Origin: Actinoalloteichus hoggarensis
GTDB lineage: Bacteria > Actinomycetota > Actinomycetes > Mycobacteriales > Pseudonocardiaceae
Direction: 5' to 3'
DNA: 64,000 nucleotides
NCBI RefSeq assembly: GCF_002234535.1
Contig: NZ_CP022521.1
Location: 496,001-560,000, forward strand
How positions within the stretch are numbered: the stretch's first letter is position 1; each line of letters opens with the position of its first letter. Positions 53,398 through 64,000 of the stretch are shown here, piece by piece. Under the pieces are notes generated by a model that ran no database searches, had not been told where the DNA came from, and saw only the letters and a program-made list of their open reading frames with translations. The translations under genes and the position numbers were made by a program.

Positions 53398-54734
53398 GTG
53401 AACCGAACTCGACGAAGACCTCGTCGAACGGGGTGGCACCCCTGACCCCGGTGCTGACCCGTCGGTGGCTGTCCCCCGAGTCGTGGGGGCTGCGCACCTA
53501 CGAGCAGCTGGAGGGCTACTCGGCGCTGCGCAAGGCACTGGGCGCCCACCCCGACCAGCTCATCACCTTGATGAAGGACTCCGGGCTGCGCGGTCGTGGC
53601 GGTGCGGGCTTCCCCACCGGCATGAAGTGGGGCTTCATCCCGCAGGGCGACGGCAAGCCGCACTACCTCGTGATCAACGCGGACGAGGGCGAGCCGGGCA
53701 CCTGCAAGGACGTCCCGCTGATGATGGCGGACCCGCACTCGTTGATCGAGGGCGTCGTCATCACGTCGTACGCGATCCGGGCGAACTTCGCCGCGATCTA
53801 CGTGCGCGGCGAGGCGCTGCACTGCATCCGCAGGCTGACGGCCGCGGTGAACGAGGCCTACCGCGCGGGCTACCTGGGCAAGAACATCCTGGGCTCCGGA
53901 TTCGATCTCGACGTCGTGGTGCACGCGGGTGCGGGCGCCTACATCTGCGGCGAGGAGACCGCGCTGCTCGACTCGCTGGAGGGCAAGCGCGGCCAGCCGA
54001 GGCTGAAGCCGCCGTTCCCGGCGACCGCGGGCCTCTACTCCTCGCCCACTGTGGTGAACAACGTCGAGACGATCGCGAGTGTTCCCTACATCGTCAACGG
54101 CGGCTCCGACTGGTTCCGGAAGATGGGCCGGGAGCGCTCGCCGGGGCCGAAGATCTACTCGCTGTCCGGACACGTGGAGCGGCCCGGCCAGTACGAGGCG
54201 CCGATGGGCACCACGCTGCGGGAGCTGCTGGAACTCGCGGGCGGCATGAAGGACGGCATCCCGCTGAAGTTCTGGACGCCGGGCGGCTCCTCCACCCCGC
54301 TGTTCACCGCCGAGCACCTCGACGTCCCGCTGGACTTCGAGGGCGCCGCGGAGGCCGGGTCGATGCTGGGCACCACCGCCCTGCAGATCTTCAACGAGAC
54401 GGTCTCGGTGCCGTGGGCCGTGATGAAGTGGACCGAGTTCTACAAGCACGAGTCCTGCGGTAAGTGCACCCCCTGCCGGGAGGGCACCTACTGGCTGGTG
54501 CAGATCCTGCAGCGGATGGTCCGAGGCGAGGGCCTGGAGTCCGACATCGAGACGCTGCTCGACGTCTGCGACAACATCCTCGGCCGCTCGTTCTGCGCGC
54601 TGGGCGACGGCGCGGTGAGCCCGATCACCAGCGCGATCAAGTACTTCAAGCAGGAGTTCCTCGACCTCTGCGAGAAGAACAGGAATGGCACCGCGGCCGA
54701 CCCCGCGAGTCCCGCTCTGGCAGGAGCCCGCTGA
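53394..54734 (+). CDS. nuoF: NADH-quinone oxidoreductase subunit F
   Basis: A 446-aa subunit that binds NADH and FMN. FMN/NADH loops are [16 protein letters not shown] and [18 protein letters not shown]; the 4Fe-4S cluster N3 ligands are in [12 protein letters not shown] with a later Cys (RSFCALGDG). ATG 53394 matches the usual N-terminus after a short Ser/Thr stretch, with GGGAG about 10 bases upstream. The stop overlaps the nuoG ATG by one base. Confidence 0.96.
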   Translation: MSEPNSTKTSSNGVAPLTPVLTRRWLSPESWGLRTYEQLEGYSALRKALGAHPDQLITLMKDSGLRGRGGAGFPTGMKWGFIPQGDGKPHYLVINADEGEPGTCKDVPLMMADPHSLIEGVVITSYAIRANFAAIYVRGEALHCIRRLTAAVNEAYRAGYLGKNILGSGFDLDVVVHAGAGAYICGEETALLDSLEGKRGQPRLKPPFPATAGLYSSPTVVNNVETIASVPYIVNGGSDWFRKMGRERSPGPKIYSLSGHVERPGQYEAPMGTTLRELLELAGGMKDGIPLKFWTPGGSSTPLFTAEHLDVPLDFEGAAEAGSMLGTTALQIFNETVSVPWAVMKWTEFYKHESCGKCTPCREGTYWLVQILQRMVRGEGLESDIETLLDVCDNILGRSFCALGDGAVSPITSAIKYFKQEFLDLCEKNRNGTAADPASPALAGAR

Positions 54735-57304
54735 TGACCTCTGTTGAGAACAAGACCGATGCCGCGCCGGTGCCCGAGGGACACGTCCGGCTGACCATCG
54801 ACGGCATCGAGGTCGACGCGCCGAAGGGCGAGCTGCTGATCCGCACGGCGGAGCGGCTGGGCATCGTCGTGCCCCGGTTCTGCGACCACCCGCTCCTCGA
54901 CCCGGCCGGCGCCTGCCGCCAGTGTCTGGTCGACGTGGAGATGGGCGGCCGGAAGATGCCCAAGCCGCAGGCCTCCTGCACGATGACCGTGGCCGACGGC
55001 ATGGTCGTCAACACCCAGCGCACCTCGCCGGTGGCGGACAAGGCGCAGCAGGGCGTCATGGAGCTGCTGCTCATCAACCATCCGCTGGACTGCCCGATCT
55101 GCGACAAGGGCGGCGAATGCCCGTTGCAGAACCAGGCGCTCAAGCACGGCCGCACGGATTCGCGGTTCCACGAGCACAAGCGGACCTTCGCCAAGCCGCT
55201 CGCGGTCTCCAGCCAGGTTCTGCTGGACCGGGAGCGCTGCGTGCTCTGCCAGCGCTGCACCAGGTTCTCCAAGGAGATCGCGGGCGACAGCTTCCTCGAC
55301 CTGCTCGAGCGCGGTGCGCAGCAGCAGATCGGCACGGCGTCGACGGCGGTGACCGAGGGCGGCATCACCGCCAGCGGCGGCCTGACCCTGCTGGAGGGCG
55401 GCGAGTCCGCCGCGGTGGCGGGCGGCGACCAGAGCTACTTCTCCGGCAACACCATTCAGATCTGCCCGGTGGGCGCGCTGACCAGCGCCGCCTACCGGTT
55501 CCGGGCGCGTCCCTTCGACCTCGTGTCGACGCCCGGCGTCTGCGAACACTGCTCCTCCGGCTGCGCCGAGCGCACCGACTGGCGGCGGGGCAAGGTCACT
55601 CGCAAGCTCGCGGGCGACGACCCCGAGGTCAACGAGGAATGGCTGTGTGACAAGGGCCGGTTCGCGTTCCGCTACACCACGGCGCCGAACCGGCTGCGTC
55701 GCCCGCAGGTGCGTGACGCCGAGACCGGTCTGCTGCGGGACGCCTCATGGACCGAGGCGCTGCGGGTGGCCGCCGACGGCCTGACCGCGGCCCGAGAGGG
55801 CCGGGGCGCCGCCGTGCTGACGGGCGGCAGGCTCACCGTCGAGGACGCCTACGCCTACAGCAAGTTCGCCCGGATCGCCCTGAACACCAACGACATCGAC
55901 TTCCGCGCGCGGCCGCACTCGGCCGAGGAGCTGGCGTTCCTCGGCTCGCAGGTGGTCGGCAGCACGCCGGAGTCGGGCGGGGTCACGTTCGCCTCGCTCG
56001 AGGCCGCGCCCGCGGTGCTGTGCGTGGCCTTCGAGCCCGAGGACGAGGCGCCCATCGTCTTCCTGCGGCTGCGTAAGGCCGCGCGGAAGAAGGGCACCAA
56101 GGTCTTCCACCTCGGACAGTGGTCCACGCCGGGCGTGCGCAAGACCACCGACCGACTGAACCCCGGCAGGCCAGACCCCGGCGGCGGGCTGCTCGCCTGC
56201 GTTCCCGGCGGCGAGGCGGCGGCGCTCGACGCGTTGCCGACCCATGCCGAGGACATCGAGAGCGCGCTGACCTCCTCGAACGCCGTGATCCTCGTCGGCG
56301 AGCGTGCCGCGGAGGTGCCCGGCCTGTTCTCCGCGGTGCTGCGACTCACCGAACGGACCGGGGCCAGGGCCGCCTGGATTCCGCGACGTGCTGGTGAGCG
56401 TGGGGCGCTGGAGGCGGGTGCGGTCCCGACCCTGCTGCCCGGCGGCAGGCCCGTCACCGACGAGACCGCCCGCAACGAGGTCGAGCTGGCCTGGGGGCTT
56501 CAGGCGGGGACGCTGCCCGCGACCCCGGGTCGCGACACCTCGGCGGTGCTCGCCGCCGCCGCGGCGGGCGAGCTCGACGCCCTGGTGGTCGGCGGTGTCG
56601 ACCCCGACGACCTGGCGGACCCAGAGCTGGCCGAGCGCGCCTTGAACAAGGTCGGCTTCCTGGTCAGCCTGGAGCTGCGCAGCAGCGCGGTCACCGAACG
56701 CGCCGACGTCGTGCTCCCGATCGCTCCCTCGGTGGAGAAGTCGGGCAGCTACCTCAACTGGGAGGGACGCGAGCGGCCGTTCGTCACGACGATCGACGGC
56801 ACCGGCGTGCTGCCGGACTGTCGGGTGCTGGACACGCTGGCCGTCGAGATGGACGCCGACCTGTTCACGCAGACGCCTGCCGCCTCGGCGGGCGACCTCG
56901 CCCGGCTCGGCCGCCACGACGGCACCAGGCCGCCCGCGCCGACCGTGGCGCCCGCGACCCGGCGCGTGCCGACGGCCGACCAGCTCACGCTGGCGACCTG
57001 GCGGCAGATGCTGGACAACGGTTCTCTCCAGGAGGAGGAGCCGAACCTGGCGGGCACCGCCCGCACCCCGGTCGCGCGTCTGTCGCCCGCGACCAGCGCC
57101 CGGCTCGGACTCGCCGAGGGCGATCTGCTCACGGTGCGCACCGAGCGGGGTTCGGTGGCCCTGCCGCTGAGCCCGGCCGACCTGCCCGATGACGTGGTCT
57201 GGCTGCCCGCCAACTCCGGTGACTCGACGGTGCGGCGCAGCCTGGCGGCCGGACACGGTTCGCTGGTTCACCTCGACGGGGTCCAGAACGGAGGAGCCCG
57301 ATGA
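54734..57304 (+). CDS. nuoG: NADH-quinone oxidoreductase subunit G
   Basis: An 856-aa Fe-S subunit. The N-terminal ferredoxin domain has [21 protein letters not shown] (2Fe-2S), then [17 protein letters not shown] with its His-ligated cluster, and [12 protein letters not shown] for 4Fe-4[16 protein letters not shown] motif opens the molybdopterin-oxidoreductase-like part (about 255-750), which has no visible molybdenum ligand. The stop overlaps nuoH (ATGA). Confidence 0.95.
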   Translation: MTSVENKTDAAPVPEGHVRLTIDGIEVDAPKGELLIRTAERLGIVVPRFCDHPLLDPAGACRQCLVDVEMGGRKMPKPQASCTMTVADGMVVNTQRTSPVADKAQQGVMELLLINHPLDCPICDKGGECPLQNQALKHGRTDSRFHEHKRTFAKPLAVSSQVLLDRERCVLCQRCTRFSKEIAGDSFLDLLERGAQQQIGTASTAVTEGGITASGGLTLLEGGESAAVAGGDQSYFSGNTIQICPVGALTSAAYRFRARPFDLVSTPGVCEHCSSGCAERTDWRRGKVTRKLAGDDPEVNEEWLCDKGRFAFRYTTAPNRLRRPQVRDAETGLLRDASWTEALRVAADGLTAAREGRGAAVLTGGRLTVEDAYAYSKFARIALNTNDIDFRARPHSAEELAFLGSQVVGSTPESGGVTFASLEAAPAVLCVAFEPEDEAPIVFLRLRKAARKKGTKVFHLGQWSTPGVRKTTDRLNPGRPDPGGGLLACVPGGEAAALDALPTHAEDIESALTSSNAVILVGERAAEVPGLFSAVLRLTERTGARAAWIPRRAGERGALEAGAVPTLLPGGRPVTDETARNEVELAWGLQAGTLPATPGRDTSAVLAAAAAGELDALVVGGVDPDDLADPELAERALNKVGFLVSLELRSSAVTERADVVLPIAPSVEKSGSYLNWEGRERPFVTTIDGTGVLPDCRVLDTLAVEMDADLFTQTPAASAGDLARLGRHDGTRPPAPTVAPATRRVPTADQLTLATWRQMLDNGSLQEEEPNLAGTARTPVARLSPATSARLGLAEGDLLTVRTERGSVALPLSPADLPDDVVWLPANSGDSTVRRSLAAGHGSLVHLDGVQNGGAR

Positions 57305-58677
57305 ACCCCGCAGCCGAGCTGCTGGTCGACGACCCGATCTGGCTGATCCTGATCAAGGTCGTCGTGATCTTCGCGATCCCGATCGTCATCACCATCCTGA
57401 TGATCTGGGCCGAGCGGCGCATCATCGGCCGGATGCAGCAGCGTCCCGGCCCGAACCGTGCGGGGCCCTTCGGCATCCTGCAGTCGCTCGCCGACGCCTT
57501 GAAGCTCGCCTTCAAGGAGGACATCCGGCCCTCGATGGCCGACAAGTGGGTGTACTTCCTGGCGCCGATCCTGGCCGCCATCCCCGCGCTGCTCGCGATG
57601 GCGGTGATCCCGCTGGGCGGCGAGGTCACGATCTTCGGCGAGCGCACGGTGCTCCAGGTCGCCGAGGTGCCCGCGGGCGTGCTGGTGGTGCTGGCCTGTG
57701 CGTCGATCGGCGTCTACGGCATCCTGCTCGCGGGCTGGTCCTCCGGGTCGCCGTATCCGCTCCTCGGCGCGCTGCGCTCCGCCGCCCAGGTGATCTCCTA
57801 CGAGATCGCCATGGGCCTGGCGATCGTCAGCGTCGTCTTCTACGCGGGATCGCTGTCGACCTCGCAGATCGTCGAGGCACAGATGCAGCAGGGCTGGTTC
57901 GCCCTGCTGCTGGCACCGGCCTTCCTGATCTACCTCGTCTCGATGATCGGTGAGACCAACCGGGCGCCCTTCGACCTCCCCGAGGCCGAGTCCGAGCTGG
58001 TCGGCGGCTTCCACACCGAGTACTCCTCGTTGAAGTTCGCCATGTTCTTCCTCGCCGAGTACGTCAACATGGTCACGGTCTCGGCGCTGGCCACCACGAT
58101 GTTCCTCGGCGGCTGGGCCGCGCCGTGGCCGCTCTCGCAGATCGGCGACGGCGTCCTCAACACCGGCTGGTGGCCGCTGCTGTGGTTCGCGCTGAAGCTG
58201 GGCGCCTGTCTGTTCCTGTTCATCTGGGTGCGGGCCGCACTGCCTCGGTTCCGCTACGACCAGTTCATGCACCTGGGCTGGAAGGTCCTGGTGCCCGCGG
58301 CACTCGGCTTCTTCGTCGTCGTCGCCGTGATCCGCGTGCTGCGCGAGTCCGAGGGCGTGAGCCCGACGCACATCATGATCGTGCTGGCCGTGCTGCTGGT
58401 GATCGTGGTCGCGATCAGCTTCCTGTTCCCGGATCGGGCGGCTCCGCAGGACGAGGGCCCGCCGGTGTCGGGCAGCGGTTACCCGCTGCCGCCACTGGAC
58501 CTCAAGGTGCCCGACGTACCGGTCCGGCGCAGTGTCTCCGCGACGTCGGAGCAGAAGCCGGCAGGCATCGCGGGCGGCACCAGGCGCGGCGCGACTCGCT
58601 CCGTGGGCAAGGCGGACGACTCCGCTTCTTCCGCACCGGCCAGCTCCCCCAAGGAGGGCGGCGATGGGACTGTTTGA
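57301..58677 (+). CDS. nuoH: NADH-quinone oxidoreductase subunit H
   Basis: A 458-aa eight-TM subunit at the base of the quinone channel. It has [57 protein letters not shown] and [20 protein letters not shown]. The last 70 residues are a Ser/Ala/Pro-rich cytoplasmic tail not needed in E. coli. It overlaps nuoI by 14 bases. Confidence 0.95.
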   Translation: MNPAAELLVDDPIWLILIKVVVIFAIPIVITILMIWAERRIIGRMQQRPGPNRAGPFGILQSLADALKLAFKEDIRPSMADKWVYFLAPILAAIPALLAMAVIPLGGEVTIFGERTVLQVAEVPAGVLVVLACASIGVYGILLAGWSSGSPYPLLGALRSAAQVISYEIAMGLAIVSVVFYAGSLSTSQIVEAQMQQGWFALLLAPAFLIYLVSMIGETNRAPFDLPEAESELVGGFHTEYSSLKFAMFFLAEYVNMVTVSALATTMFLGGWAAPWPLSQIGDGVLNTGWWPLLWFALKLGACLFLFIWVRAALPRFRYDQFMHLGWKVLVPAALGFFVVVAVIRVLRESEGVSPTHIMIVLAVLLVIVVAISFLFPDRAAPQDEGPPVSGSGYPLPPLDLKVPDVPVRRSVSATSEQKPAGIAGGTRRGATRSVGKADDSASSAPASSPKEGGDGTV

Positions 58678-59230
58678 TCCCCTCAAGGGCTTCGGCGTCA
58701 CCTTCTCGACCATGTTCAAGAAGGTGGCCACCGAGGAATACCCTGAGGTCAAGAAGATTCCGGCGGAGCGTTTCCACGGCCGCCACCAGCTCAACCGGCA
58801 CCCCGACGGACTGGAGAAGTGCGTCGGCTGCGAACTGTGCGCCTGGGCGTGTCCCGCCGACGCGATCTTCGTGGAGGGCGGCGACAACACCGAGGAGGCC
58901 CGTTACTCGCCCGGTGAGCGTTACGGCGCCGACTACCAGATCAACTATCTGCGTTGCATCGGCTGCGGACTCTGCGTCGAGGCCTGCCCGACCCGGTCGT
59001 TGACCATGACGACCGAGTACGAGCTGGCGAACGACAATCGACAGGACCTCATCTTCACGAAGGAGGACCTGCTCGCGCCGCTGCTCGCAGGCATGGAGCA
59101 GCCGCCGCACCCGATGCGCCTGGGCAAGGACGAGCAGGACTACTACGTCCACGGTCCGGAGCTGGCCAGGAAGGCGGGCGTGCCCGCCGGTGCCACGGTG
59201 GAGACCGGTTCTGAGGAGGCCCGACGGTGA
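58664..59230 (+). CDS. nuoI: NADH-quinone oxidoreductase subunit I
   Basis: A 188-aa subunit with two 4Fe-4S clusters (N6a, N6b): motifs [12 protein letters not shown] and [15 protein letters not shown] 58664 is chosen because AAGGAGG lies 6 bases before it; the start lies within the end of nuoH. The stop overlaps the nuoJ GTG (GTGA). Confidence 0.96.
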   Translation: MGLFDPLKGFGVTFSTMFKKVATEEYPEVKKIPAERFHGRHQLNRHPDGLEKCVGCELCAWACPADAIFVEGGDNTEEARYSPGERYGADYQINYLRCIGCGLCVEACPTRSLTMTTEYELANDNRQDLIFTKEDLLAPLLAGMEQPPHPMRLGKDEQDYYVHGPELARKAGVPAGATVETGSEEARR

Positions 59231-60321
59231 GTCTCGACATCCTCACCGCCCTGCCCGGCTCGGTGTTCGCCGCCATGGCGCCCGACCAGGCTCCGGCAGC
59301 GGACGTCATCGGCACCGGGGAGGCCGTCGCCTTCTGGATCCTCGGGCCCGCGGCTCTGCTCGGCGCTCTCTGCATGATCTTCGCCCGCAACGCGGTGCAC
59401 TCCGCGCTGTGGCTCGTGATGACGATGCTGTCGCTCGGCGTCATGTACATGGTCCAGCACGCGCCGTTCCTCGGCGTCGTGCAGATCATCGTCTACACCG
59501 GCGCGATCATGATGCTGTTCCTCTTCGTCCTGATGCTCGTCGGACGGGACAGCGCGGACTCGGTGGTCGAAGTGCTCCGCGGTCAGCGGCTGCTGGCGGC
59601 GCTCTTCGGCATCGGCTTCGGCATCCTGGTCGTCGGCGCGCTGGCCCGCTCCCTGGAGTCGGTGCAGTCGGTCGGCCTGGAGCACATCAACAGCGCACCG
59701 GACGGCAACGTCGCGACGATCGGCGAGGCCCTCTTCACCGACTACCTGTTCCCCTTCGAGCTGACCGGTGCGCTCCTGGTGGTCGCCACCGTGGGCGCGT
59801 TGGTCTTCGTGCTGGTGGACAAGCGCGACAAGGTGCGGCTCACCCAGCGGGAACGGGCCGACGCCCGTTTCCGGGGCGAGCTCTCGCGCCCGTCGCCGCT
59901 GCCCGGCCCGGGTGTCTTCGCCACCGCCAACTCGGTGGCCACGCCCGCCCTGCTGCCGGACGGTTCGGTGGCTCCCGAGTCGCTGTCCGCGCTCATCGAG
60001 TCCACCGCGGTGGAACGCCTCGACGCCGACGCCGCGAACGTCTCGGGTAGCGTTCCCGCGCCGGAGGCCAGGGAGCTGACCTCGGGCGGCGGCGAGCCGG
60101 CCGAGTCGGCGGGCTCGGCGGAGAAGAGCAAGTCCGTTGAGGCGGCGGGCTCGGCAGCTGAGTCCGATGCCGCCTCGGCGGGGGAGGACACCTCGGCTGA
60201 GTCCGATGCCGCCTCGGCGGGGGAGGACACCTCGGCTGAGTCCGATGCCGCCTCGGCGGGAGAAAACACCTCGGCGGACGCCGACGGGACCGACACCAGT
60301 GGTGAGGAGGGTAGGGCGTGA
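59227..60321 (+). CDS. nuoJ: NADH-quinone oxidoreductase subunit J with long repeat tail
   Basis: A 364-aa subunit, about twice the E. coli length. Residues 35-200 are the five-TM NuoJ core ([47 protein letters not shown]). From about 205 on there is an acidic, Ala/Ser/Glu-rich tail that ends with three tandem 13-residue repeats ([13 protein letters not shown]). Tails of variable length are common in actinomycete NuoJ, but exact DNA repeats mark recent expansion. GTG overlaps nuoI; the stop overlaps nuoK. Confidence 0.93.
   Translation: MSLDILTALPGSVFAAMAPDQAPAADVIGTGEAVAFWILGPAALLGALCMIFARNAVHSALWLVMTMLSLGVMYMVQHAPFLGVVQIIVYTGAIMMLFLFVLMLVGRDSADSVVEVLRGQRLLAALFGIGFGILVVGALARSLESVQSVGLEHINSAPDGNVATIGEALFTDYLFPFELTGALLVVATVGALVFVLVDKRDKVRLTQRERADARFRGELSRPSPLPGPGVFATANSVATPALLPDGSVAPESLSALIESTAVERLDADAANVSGSVPAPEARELTSGGGEPAESAGSAEKSKSVEAAGSAAESDAASAGEDTSAESDAASAGEDTSAESDAASAGENTSADADGTDTSGEEGRA
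60157..60273 (+). repeat. Three tandem 39-bp repeats in nuoJ
   Basis: Units at 60157-60195, 60196-60234 and 60235-60273. The first two are identical and the third differs at a few bases (GAAAAC for GAGGAC). Each keeps the frame and adds 13 residues, so copy number can change without harming the core. Confidence 0.92.
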
Positions 60322-60617
60322 CACCGACCTACTACCTGCTGCTCTCGGCGCTGCTGTTCACCATCGGCGCCGTGGGCGTGCTGGTGCGACGCAACGCCAT
60401 CGTGGTCTTCATGTGCGTGGAGCTCATGCTCAACGCCGTGAACCTGACGTTGGTCACGTTCGCGAGGATCAACGGAACTCTGGACGGCCAGATCATGGCC
60501 TTCTTCGTCATGGTCGTCGCGGCGGCCGAGGTCGTCGTCGGCCTCGCCATCATCATGTCGATCTTCAAGACGCGCCGGTCGGCCTCGGTCGACGACGCCA
60601 ACCTGTTGAAGTACTGA
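60318..60617 (+). CDS. nuoK: NADH-quinone oxidoreductase subunit K
   Basis: A 99-aa three-TM subunit with the membrane glutamates in [12 protein letters not shown] and [14 protein letters not shown], needed for proton transfer. GTG 60318 overlaps the nuoJ stop (GTGA); nuoL follows after 10 bases. Confidence 0.96.
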   Translation: MTPTYYLLLSALLFTIGAVGVLVRRNAIVVFMCVELMLNAVNLTLVTFARINGTLDGQIMAFFVMVVAAAEVVVGLAIIMSIFKTRRSASVDDANLLKY

Positions 60618-60627
60618 GGGGTCGAGC

Positions 60628-62619
60628 GTGGAGACGTTCCTGGCCGCCCAAGGCTCGCTCGCCGAACCGAGCATCGCCGAGGGCGTGGCTCAATACGCGT
60701 GGCTGCTGGTCGCGCTGCCCCTGATCGGCGCCATCGTGCTGCTGATCGGTGGAAAGCGCACCAACGCCTGGGGGCACCTGCTCGGCTGTGCCACGGTGAT
60801 CGCCGCCTTCGTCTACGGGCTCGCGGTCTTCCTGTCCATGGCAGGTATGTCCGGCTCCGAACGGGTTCAGGAGCTGCACCTCTACGACTGGATTCCCGCC
60901 GGTGCGCTGAACGTCGAGTTCGGACTGCGCATCGATCCGCTGTCCATGGTGTTCGTGCTGCTGATCACGGGCGTCGGATCGCTGATCCACGTCTACTCGA
61001 TCGGCTACATGAGCCACGACAGCGACGGCGGCGTCGGCCGGTCCAACACCGAGCGTCGGCGGTTCTTCGCCTACCTCAACCTGTTCGTCGCGGCGATGCT
61101 GGTCCTGGTGCTCGGCAACAGCTTCGTGACGCTGTACCTGGGCTGGGAGGGCGTCGGACTCGCCTCCTACCTGCTGATCTCCTTCTGGCAGCGCAGGCCC
61201 GCGGCGGCCAGCGCGGCCAAGAAGGCCTTCCTGATGAACCGGGTCGGCGACGTCGGTCTCGCGGTGGCCATCTTCCTGATGTTCCGTGAGCTGGGCACCA
61301 CCCAGTACACCGAGGTCTTCGCCAGGGCGGGCGAGCTCTCGCCCGGTGTGCTGCTGGCGATCGCGCTGCTCCTGCTGCTCGGTGCCTGTGGAAAGTCCGG
61401 CCAGTTCCCGCTGCAGGCCTGGCTTCCGGACGCGATGGAGGGCCCGACTCCGGTCTCCGCGCTCATCCACGCCGCGACCATGGTCACCGCGGGCGTCTAC
61501 CTGATCGCCCGCGCGAACCCGATCTACACGCTGACCCCCGACGGCAGGCTCATCGTCACCGCGATCGGTGCGCTGACCCTGCTGATCGGCTGCATCATCG
61601 GCTGCGCCTACGACGACATCAAGAAGGTGCTCGCCTACTCGACGGTCAGCCAGATCGGCTACATGATCCTGGCGGTCGGGCTCGGCCCGGCAGGGTACGC
61701 GCTGGGCATCTTCCACCTGCTGACCCACGGCTTCTTCAAGGCCGGACTGTTCCTCGGGGCGGGCTCGGTCATGCACGGCATGAACGACGAGGTCGACATG
61801 CGGAAGTATGGGAACCTCCGCAAGTACATGCCCGTCACGTTCATCACCTTCGGTCTCGGGTACCTGGCGCTGATCGGCTTCCCGTTCTTCTCCGGCTTCT
61901 ACTCCAAGGACGCCATCGTCGCCGCCGCGTTCGCCGAGCCGGGCTGGCGCGGCTGGGTGTTCGGCGGTGCCGCAGCCCTGGGCGCGGGCCTCACGGCCTT
62001 CTACATGACCCGGCTGATGCTGATGACCTTCTTCGGCCCGGAGCGGTGGAAGGACCAGAAGTCCGCCGACGGTCGCGACTTCCACCCGCACGAGTCCCCG
62101 GTGTCGATGACGGCGCCGATGATCCTGCTCGCGGTGGGCTCGGTCGCGGGCGGCTTCCTGCTCCAGTCCGGCGATTGGCTGGTGAACTGGCTTCAGCCGT
62201 CGCTCGGCACGCTGGAGGAGCACCACGGCGTCCTGCCGCACTCGGTGATCCCGTTCATCGTGGTGGGCCTCTCCGCCCTGGGCGTGGTGGCCGCCTGGCT
62301 GGTCTTCGGCGCCCGCCGAGTGCCCGCCGTGCGTCCGGCCCGCGTCTCGTTCCCCGTTCGGGCGGCGCGCGCCGACCTGTACGGGAACGCGCTGAACGAG
62401 GCACTGTTCGCCCGCCCCGGCACGTGGCTGACCCGCGCCCTGGTCTACGTCGACAACAAGGGCGTCGACGGGGTCGTGAACGGTGCTGCCGCGTTGCTCG
62501 GCGGTTCCTCCGGACGGCTCCGCCGGGCTCAGACCGGTTTCGTCCGCTCCTATGCGCTGAGCATGTTGGGAGGCTCGGTCCTCGTGATCGCGGCTCTGTT
62601 GATGGTGAGGTTCTCGTGA
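60628..62619 (+). CDS. nuoL: NADH-quinone oxidoreductase subunit L
   Basis: A 663-aa antiporter-like proton pump with about 15 TM segments and the long lateral helix. Typical parts: [74 protein letters not shown] and [14 protein letters not shown] 60628. Its stop overlaps the GTG of a 34-codon ORF (62616). Confidence 0.96.
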   Translation: METFLAAQGSLAEPSIAEGVAQYAWLLVALPLIGAIVLLIGGKRTNAWGHLLGCATVIAAFVYGLAVFLSMAGMSGSERVQELHLYDWIPAGALNVEFGLRIDPLSMVFVLLITGVGSLIHVYSIGYMSHDSDGGVGRSNTERRRFFAYLNLFVAAMLVLVLGNSFVTLYLGWEGVGLASYLLISFWQRRPAAASAAKKAFLMNRVGDVGLAVAIFLMFRELGTTQYTEVFARAGELSPGVLLAIALLLLLGACGKSGQFPLQAWLPDAMEGPTPVSALIHAATMVTAGVYLIARANPIYTLTPDGRLIVTAIGALTLLIGCIIGCAYDDIKKVLAYSTVSQIGYMILAVGLGPAGYALGIFHLLTHGFFKAGLFLGAGSVMHGMNDEVDMRKYGNLRKYMPVTFITFGLGYLALIGFPFFSGFYSKDAIVAAAFAEPGWRGWVFGGAAALGAGLTAFYMTRLMLMTFFGPERWKDQKSADGRDFHPHESPVSMTAPMILLAVGSVAGGFLLQSGDWLVNWLQPSLGTLEEHHGVLPHSVIPFIVVGLSALGVVAAWLVFGARRVPAVRPARVSFPVRAARADLYGNALNEALFARPGTWLTRALVYVDNKGVDGVVNGAAALLGGSSGRLRRAQTGFVRSYALSMLGGSVLVIAALLMVRFS

Positions 62620-62720
62620 CCACGAGGTCGGGTGACATCCCTCTCGTCGGAGAGGGCGAGAACGTCGAGAACACGGTGGCCGAGAACTACCTGGCCGAGA
62701 GCATGAGGGAGGAAAGGTGA
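62616..62720 (+). CDS. Candidate 34-residue small protein between nuoL and nuoM
   Basis: The GTG at 62616 overlaps the nuoL stop (GTGA) and the TGA at 62718-62720 overlaps the nuoM GTG (GTGA). The peptide is acidic and polar ([19 protein letters not shown] in the middle), with no TM segment, and its codons have high third-base GC like real genes here. It also contains the nuoM ribosome site near its end. It could be a complex I-associated small protein or only a coupling device; I know of no described homologue. Confidence 0.5.
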   Translation: MTTRSGDIPLVGEGENVENTVAENYLAESMREER

Positions 62721-64000
62721 GCGGTCCGATGGTGCTCTTGGCCCTGCTGATCCTGCCGCTCGTCGGCGCGCTGGTCGTCGCCTTCCTGCGTCGGAACGAG
62801 CGGACCGCGAAGCTGACGGCCCTGGCCTTCTCACTGGTCGAGCTGGTCTTGGCGGTGCTGGCCTGGACGGCGTTCGACCCGAGCGGCCCGAGGTTGCAGC
62901 TGACCTCCTCGGTCGACTGGATTCCCGCGTTCGGCGTGCACTTCTCGCTCGGGGTCGACGGCATCGCGTTGGTGATGATCGCCCTGATCGCGGTGCTGGT
63001 GCCGATCGTGATCGGCGCCTCGTGGGAGGACCGGCTGCCGGAGGGACGCACCGCGGCGGGCTACTTCTCGCTGCTGCTGGTGATGCAGTCCCTGATGGTG
63101 GGCGTCTTCGCCGCCACCGACGTGCTGCTGTTCTACGTCTTCTTCGAGGCCGTCCTGGTGCCGATGTACTTCATCATCGGCCGGTTCGGCGGTCCGCGCA
63201 GGCAGTACGCGGCGGTGAAGTTCTTCCTGTACTCGCTGCTGGGCGGGCTGATCATGCTCGCGTCGGTCATCGGCGTCTACGTGGTCAGCACCGAGGAGCT
63301 CGGTCAGGGCACCTTCGACTGGGAGACCCTGGCCGCCACGATCTCCGACGCGCCGCTGAGCACGCAGATCTGGCTGTTCCTCGGCTTCTTCATCGCCTTC
63401 GCGATCAAGGCGCCGCTGGTGCCGCTGCACACCTGGCTGCCGGACGCCGGTGCGGAGGCCCCGGTGGGGGCGGGCGTGCTGCTGGTCGGCGTGCTCGACA
63501 AGATCGGCACCTTCGGCTTCCTCCGGTACTGCCTGCCGCTGTTCCCACTGGCCAGCCAGGAGCTCGCTCCGCTGATCCTGGTCCTCGCGGTGGCGGGCGT
63601 GCTGTACGGCTCGCTGCTGGCCGTCGGACAGAGCGACATGAAGCGGTTCGTCGCCTACACGTCGGTGGCACACTTCGGCTTCATCGCGCTGGGCATCTTC
63701 GCCTTCAGCACGCAGGCACAGAGCGGTGCGGTGCTGTACATGGTCAACCACGGCATCTCCACCGGAATGCTGTTCCTCGTGGTGGGCATGGTGATCGCCA
63801 GGGGCGGTTCGCGGCTCATCCAGGACTACGGCGGTCTGGCCAAGCTCACCCCGGTGTTGGCGGGCCTGTTCCTGGTGGCGGGGCTCTCCTCGCTCGCGCT
63901 GCCGGGCACGAACTCCTTCGTCAGCGAGTTCCTGGTGCTGATCGGATCGTTCCCGCGTGAGCCGGTCTTCACCGTGCTCGCCGCGATCGGCATGATCCTG
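62717..64000 (+). CDS. nuoM: NADH-quinone oxidoreductase subunit M (partial, cut by window end)
   Basis: The first 428 residues of the NuoM proton pump; the frame is open to the last base. Visible marks: GVHFSLGVDGIALVMIALIAVL, the conserved FYVFFEAVLVPMYFIIG with its key Glu, AFAIKAPLVPLHTWLPDAGAEAPV and LVNHGISTGMLFL-like sequence. GTG 62717 overlaps the stop of the 34-codon ORF, and GGGAGGAA provides a ribosome site. nuoN should follow outside the window. Confidence 0.95.
   Translation, partial: MSGPMVLLALLILPLVGALVVAFLRRNERTAKLTALAFSLVELVLAVLAWTAFDPSGPRLQLTSSVDWIPAFGVHFSLGVDGIALVMIALIAVLVPIVIGASWEDRLPEGRTAAGYFSLLLVMQSLMVGVFAATDVLLFYVFFEAVLVPMYFIIGRFGGPRRQYAAVKFFLYSLLGGLIMLASVIGVYVVSTEELGQGTFDWETLAATISDAPLSTQIWLFLGFFIAFAIKAPLVPLHTWLPDAGAEAPVGAGVLLVGVLDKIGTFGFLRYCLPLFPLASQELAPLILVLAVAGVLYGSLLAVGQSDMKRFVAYTSVAHFGFIALGIFAFSTQAQSGAVLYMVNHGISTGMLFLVVGMVIARGGSRLIQDYGGLAKLTPVLAGLFLVAGLSSLALPGTNSFVSEFLVLIGSFPREPVFTVLAAIGMIL

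Noticed and set aside
60565-63051. An 828-codon minus-strand frame across nuoL and nuoM
   Set aside because: Antisense of two clear complex I genes; composition is unlike protein.
1-64000. tRNA, rRNA or riboswitch genes
   Set aside because: I saw no tRNA-like cloverleaf with a CCA-type end, no rRNA sequence and no known riboswitch core, including none before the haem genes.

Overview
The window is high-GC bacterial DNA with actinomycete signatures: many GTG starts, four-base GTGA/ATGA gene overlaps, a BldC-type regulator, a Rex-hemACD cluster, an EspC/WxG type VII secretion-like cluster and a 14-gene nuo order. It looks like a Pseudonocardiales-type organism (Amycolatopsis, Actinoalloteichus or relatives), but genus cannot be fixed from the sequence alone. 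It reads as a conserved chromosomal core region, with no tRNA, rRNA, insertion sequence, phage or CRISPR seen.

Layout. (1) 1-14.2 kb: a FAS1 lipoprotein, then the redox regulator rex with hemA-hemC-hemD, hemB, four related small membrane proteins, hemL, a histidine phosphatase and a ResA-like thioredoxin lipoprotein. (2) 14.2-22.6 kb: a 1.2-kb stretch with no convincing gene, a Ser/Thr kinase on the minus strand, ccdA-resB-resC for cytochrome c maturation, and a MinD-like ATPase with an SGPY repeat tail. (3) 22.6-24.4 kb: a small membrane protein, bldC, an Lrp/AsnC regulator and a DUF4229 protein. (4) 24.8-31.9 kb: two diverged copies of a cassette (EspC-like small protein, WxG protein with a hydrophobic helical middle, acidic DAPAELR/SWRD protein, two-TM Cys-pair membrane protein) on either side of a Cds1-like cysteine desulfhydrase. 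This is the least described part of the window. (5) 32.0-38.3 kb: menA, menE, menB, menD and menF. (6) 38.4-46.4 kb: a DUF3592 protein, the paaABCDE phenylacetyl-CoA epoxidase operon flanked by two inositol-monophosphatase-like proteins with altered metal sites, and an exported alpha/beta hydrolase. (7) 46.8-64.0 kb: menG, a menJ-type reductase and nuoA to nuoM; nuoM is cut by the window end.

How it fits together. Haem synthesis, cytochrome c assembly, menaquinone synthesis and complex I all serve the aerobic respiratory chain. Two sites matching the Rex operator, one before rex-hem (1004-1021) and one before the menJ-nuo block (47841-47856), suggest that NADH/NAD+ balance controls both ends. 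Many single genes appear to be leaderless (a TANNNT box 6-8 bases before the start codon), while operon-internal genes are joined by start/stop overlaps. Three very short ORFs (26668-26862, 53299-53397, 62616-62720) overlap the stop of the gene before and the start of the gene after, two of them inside the nuo operon.
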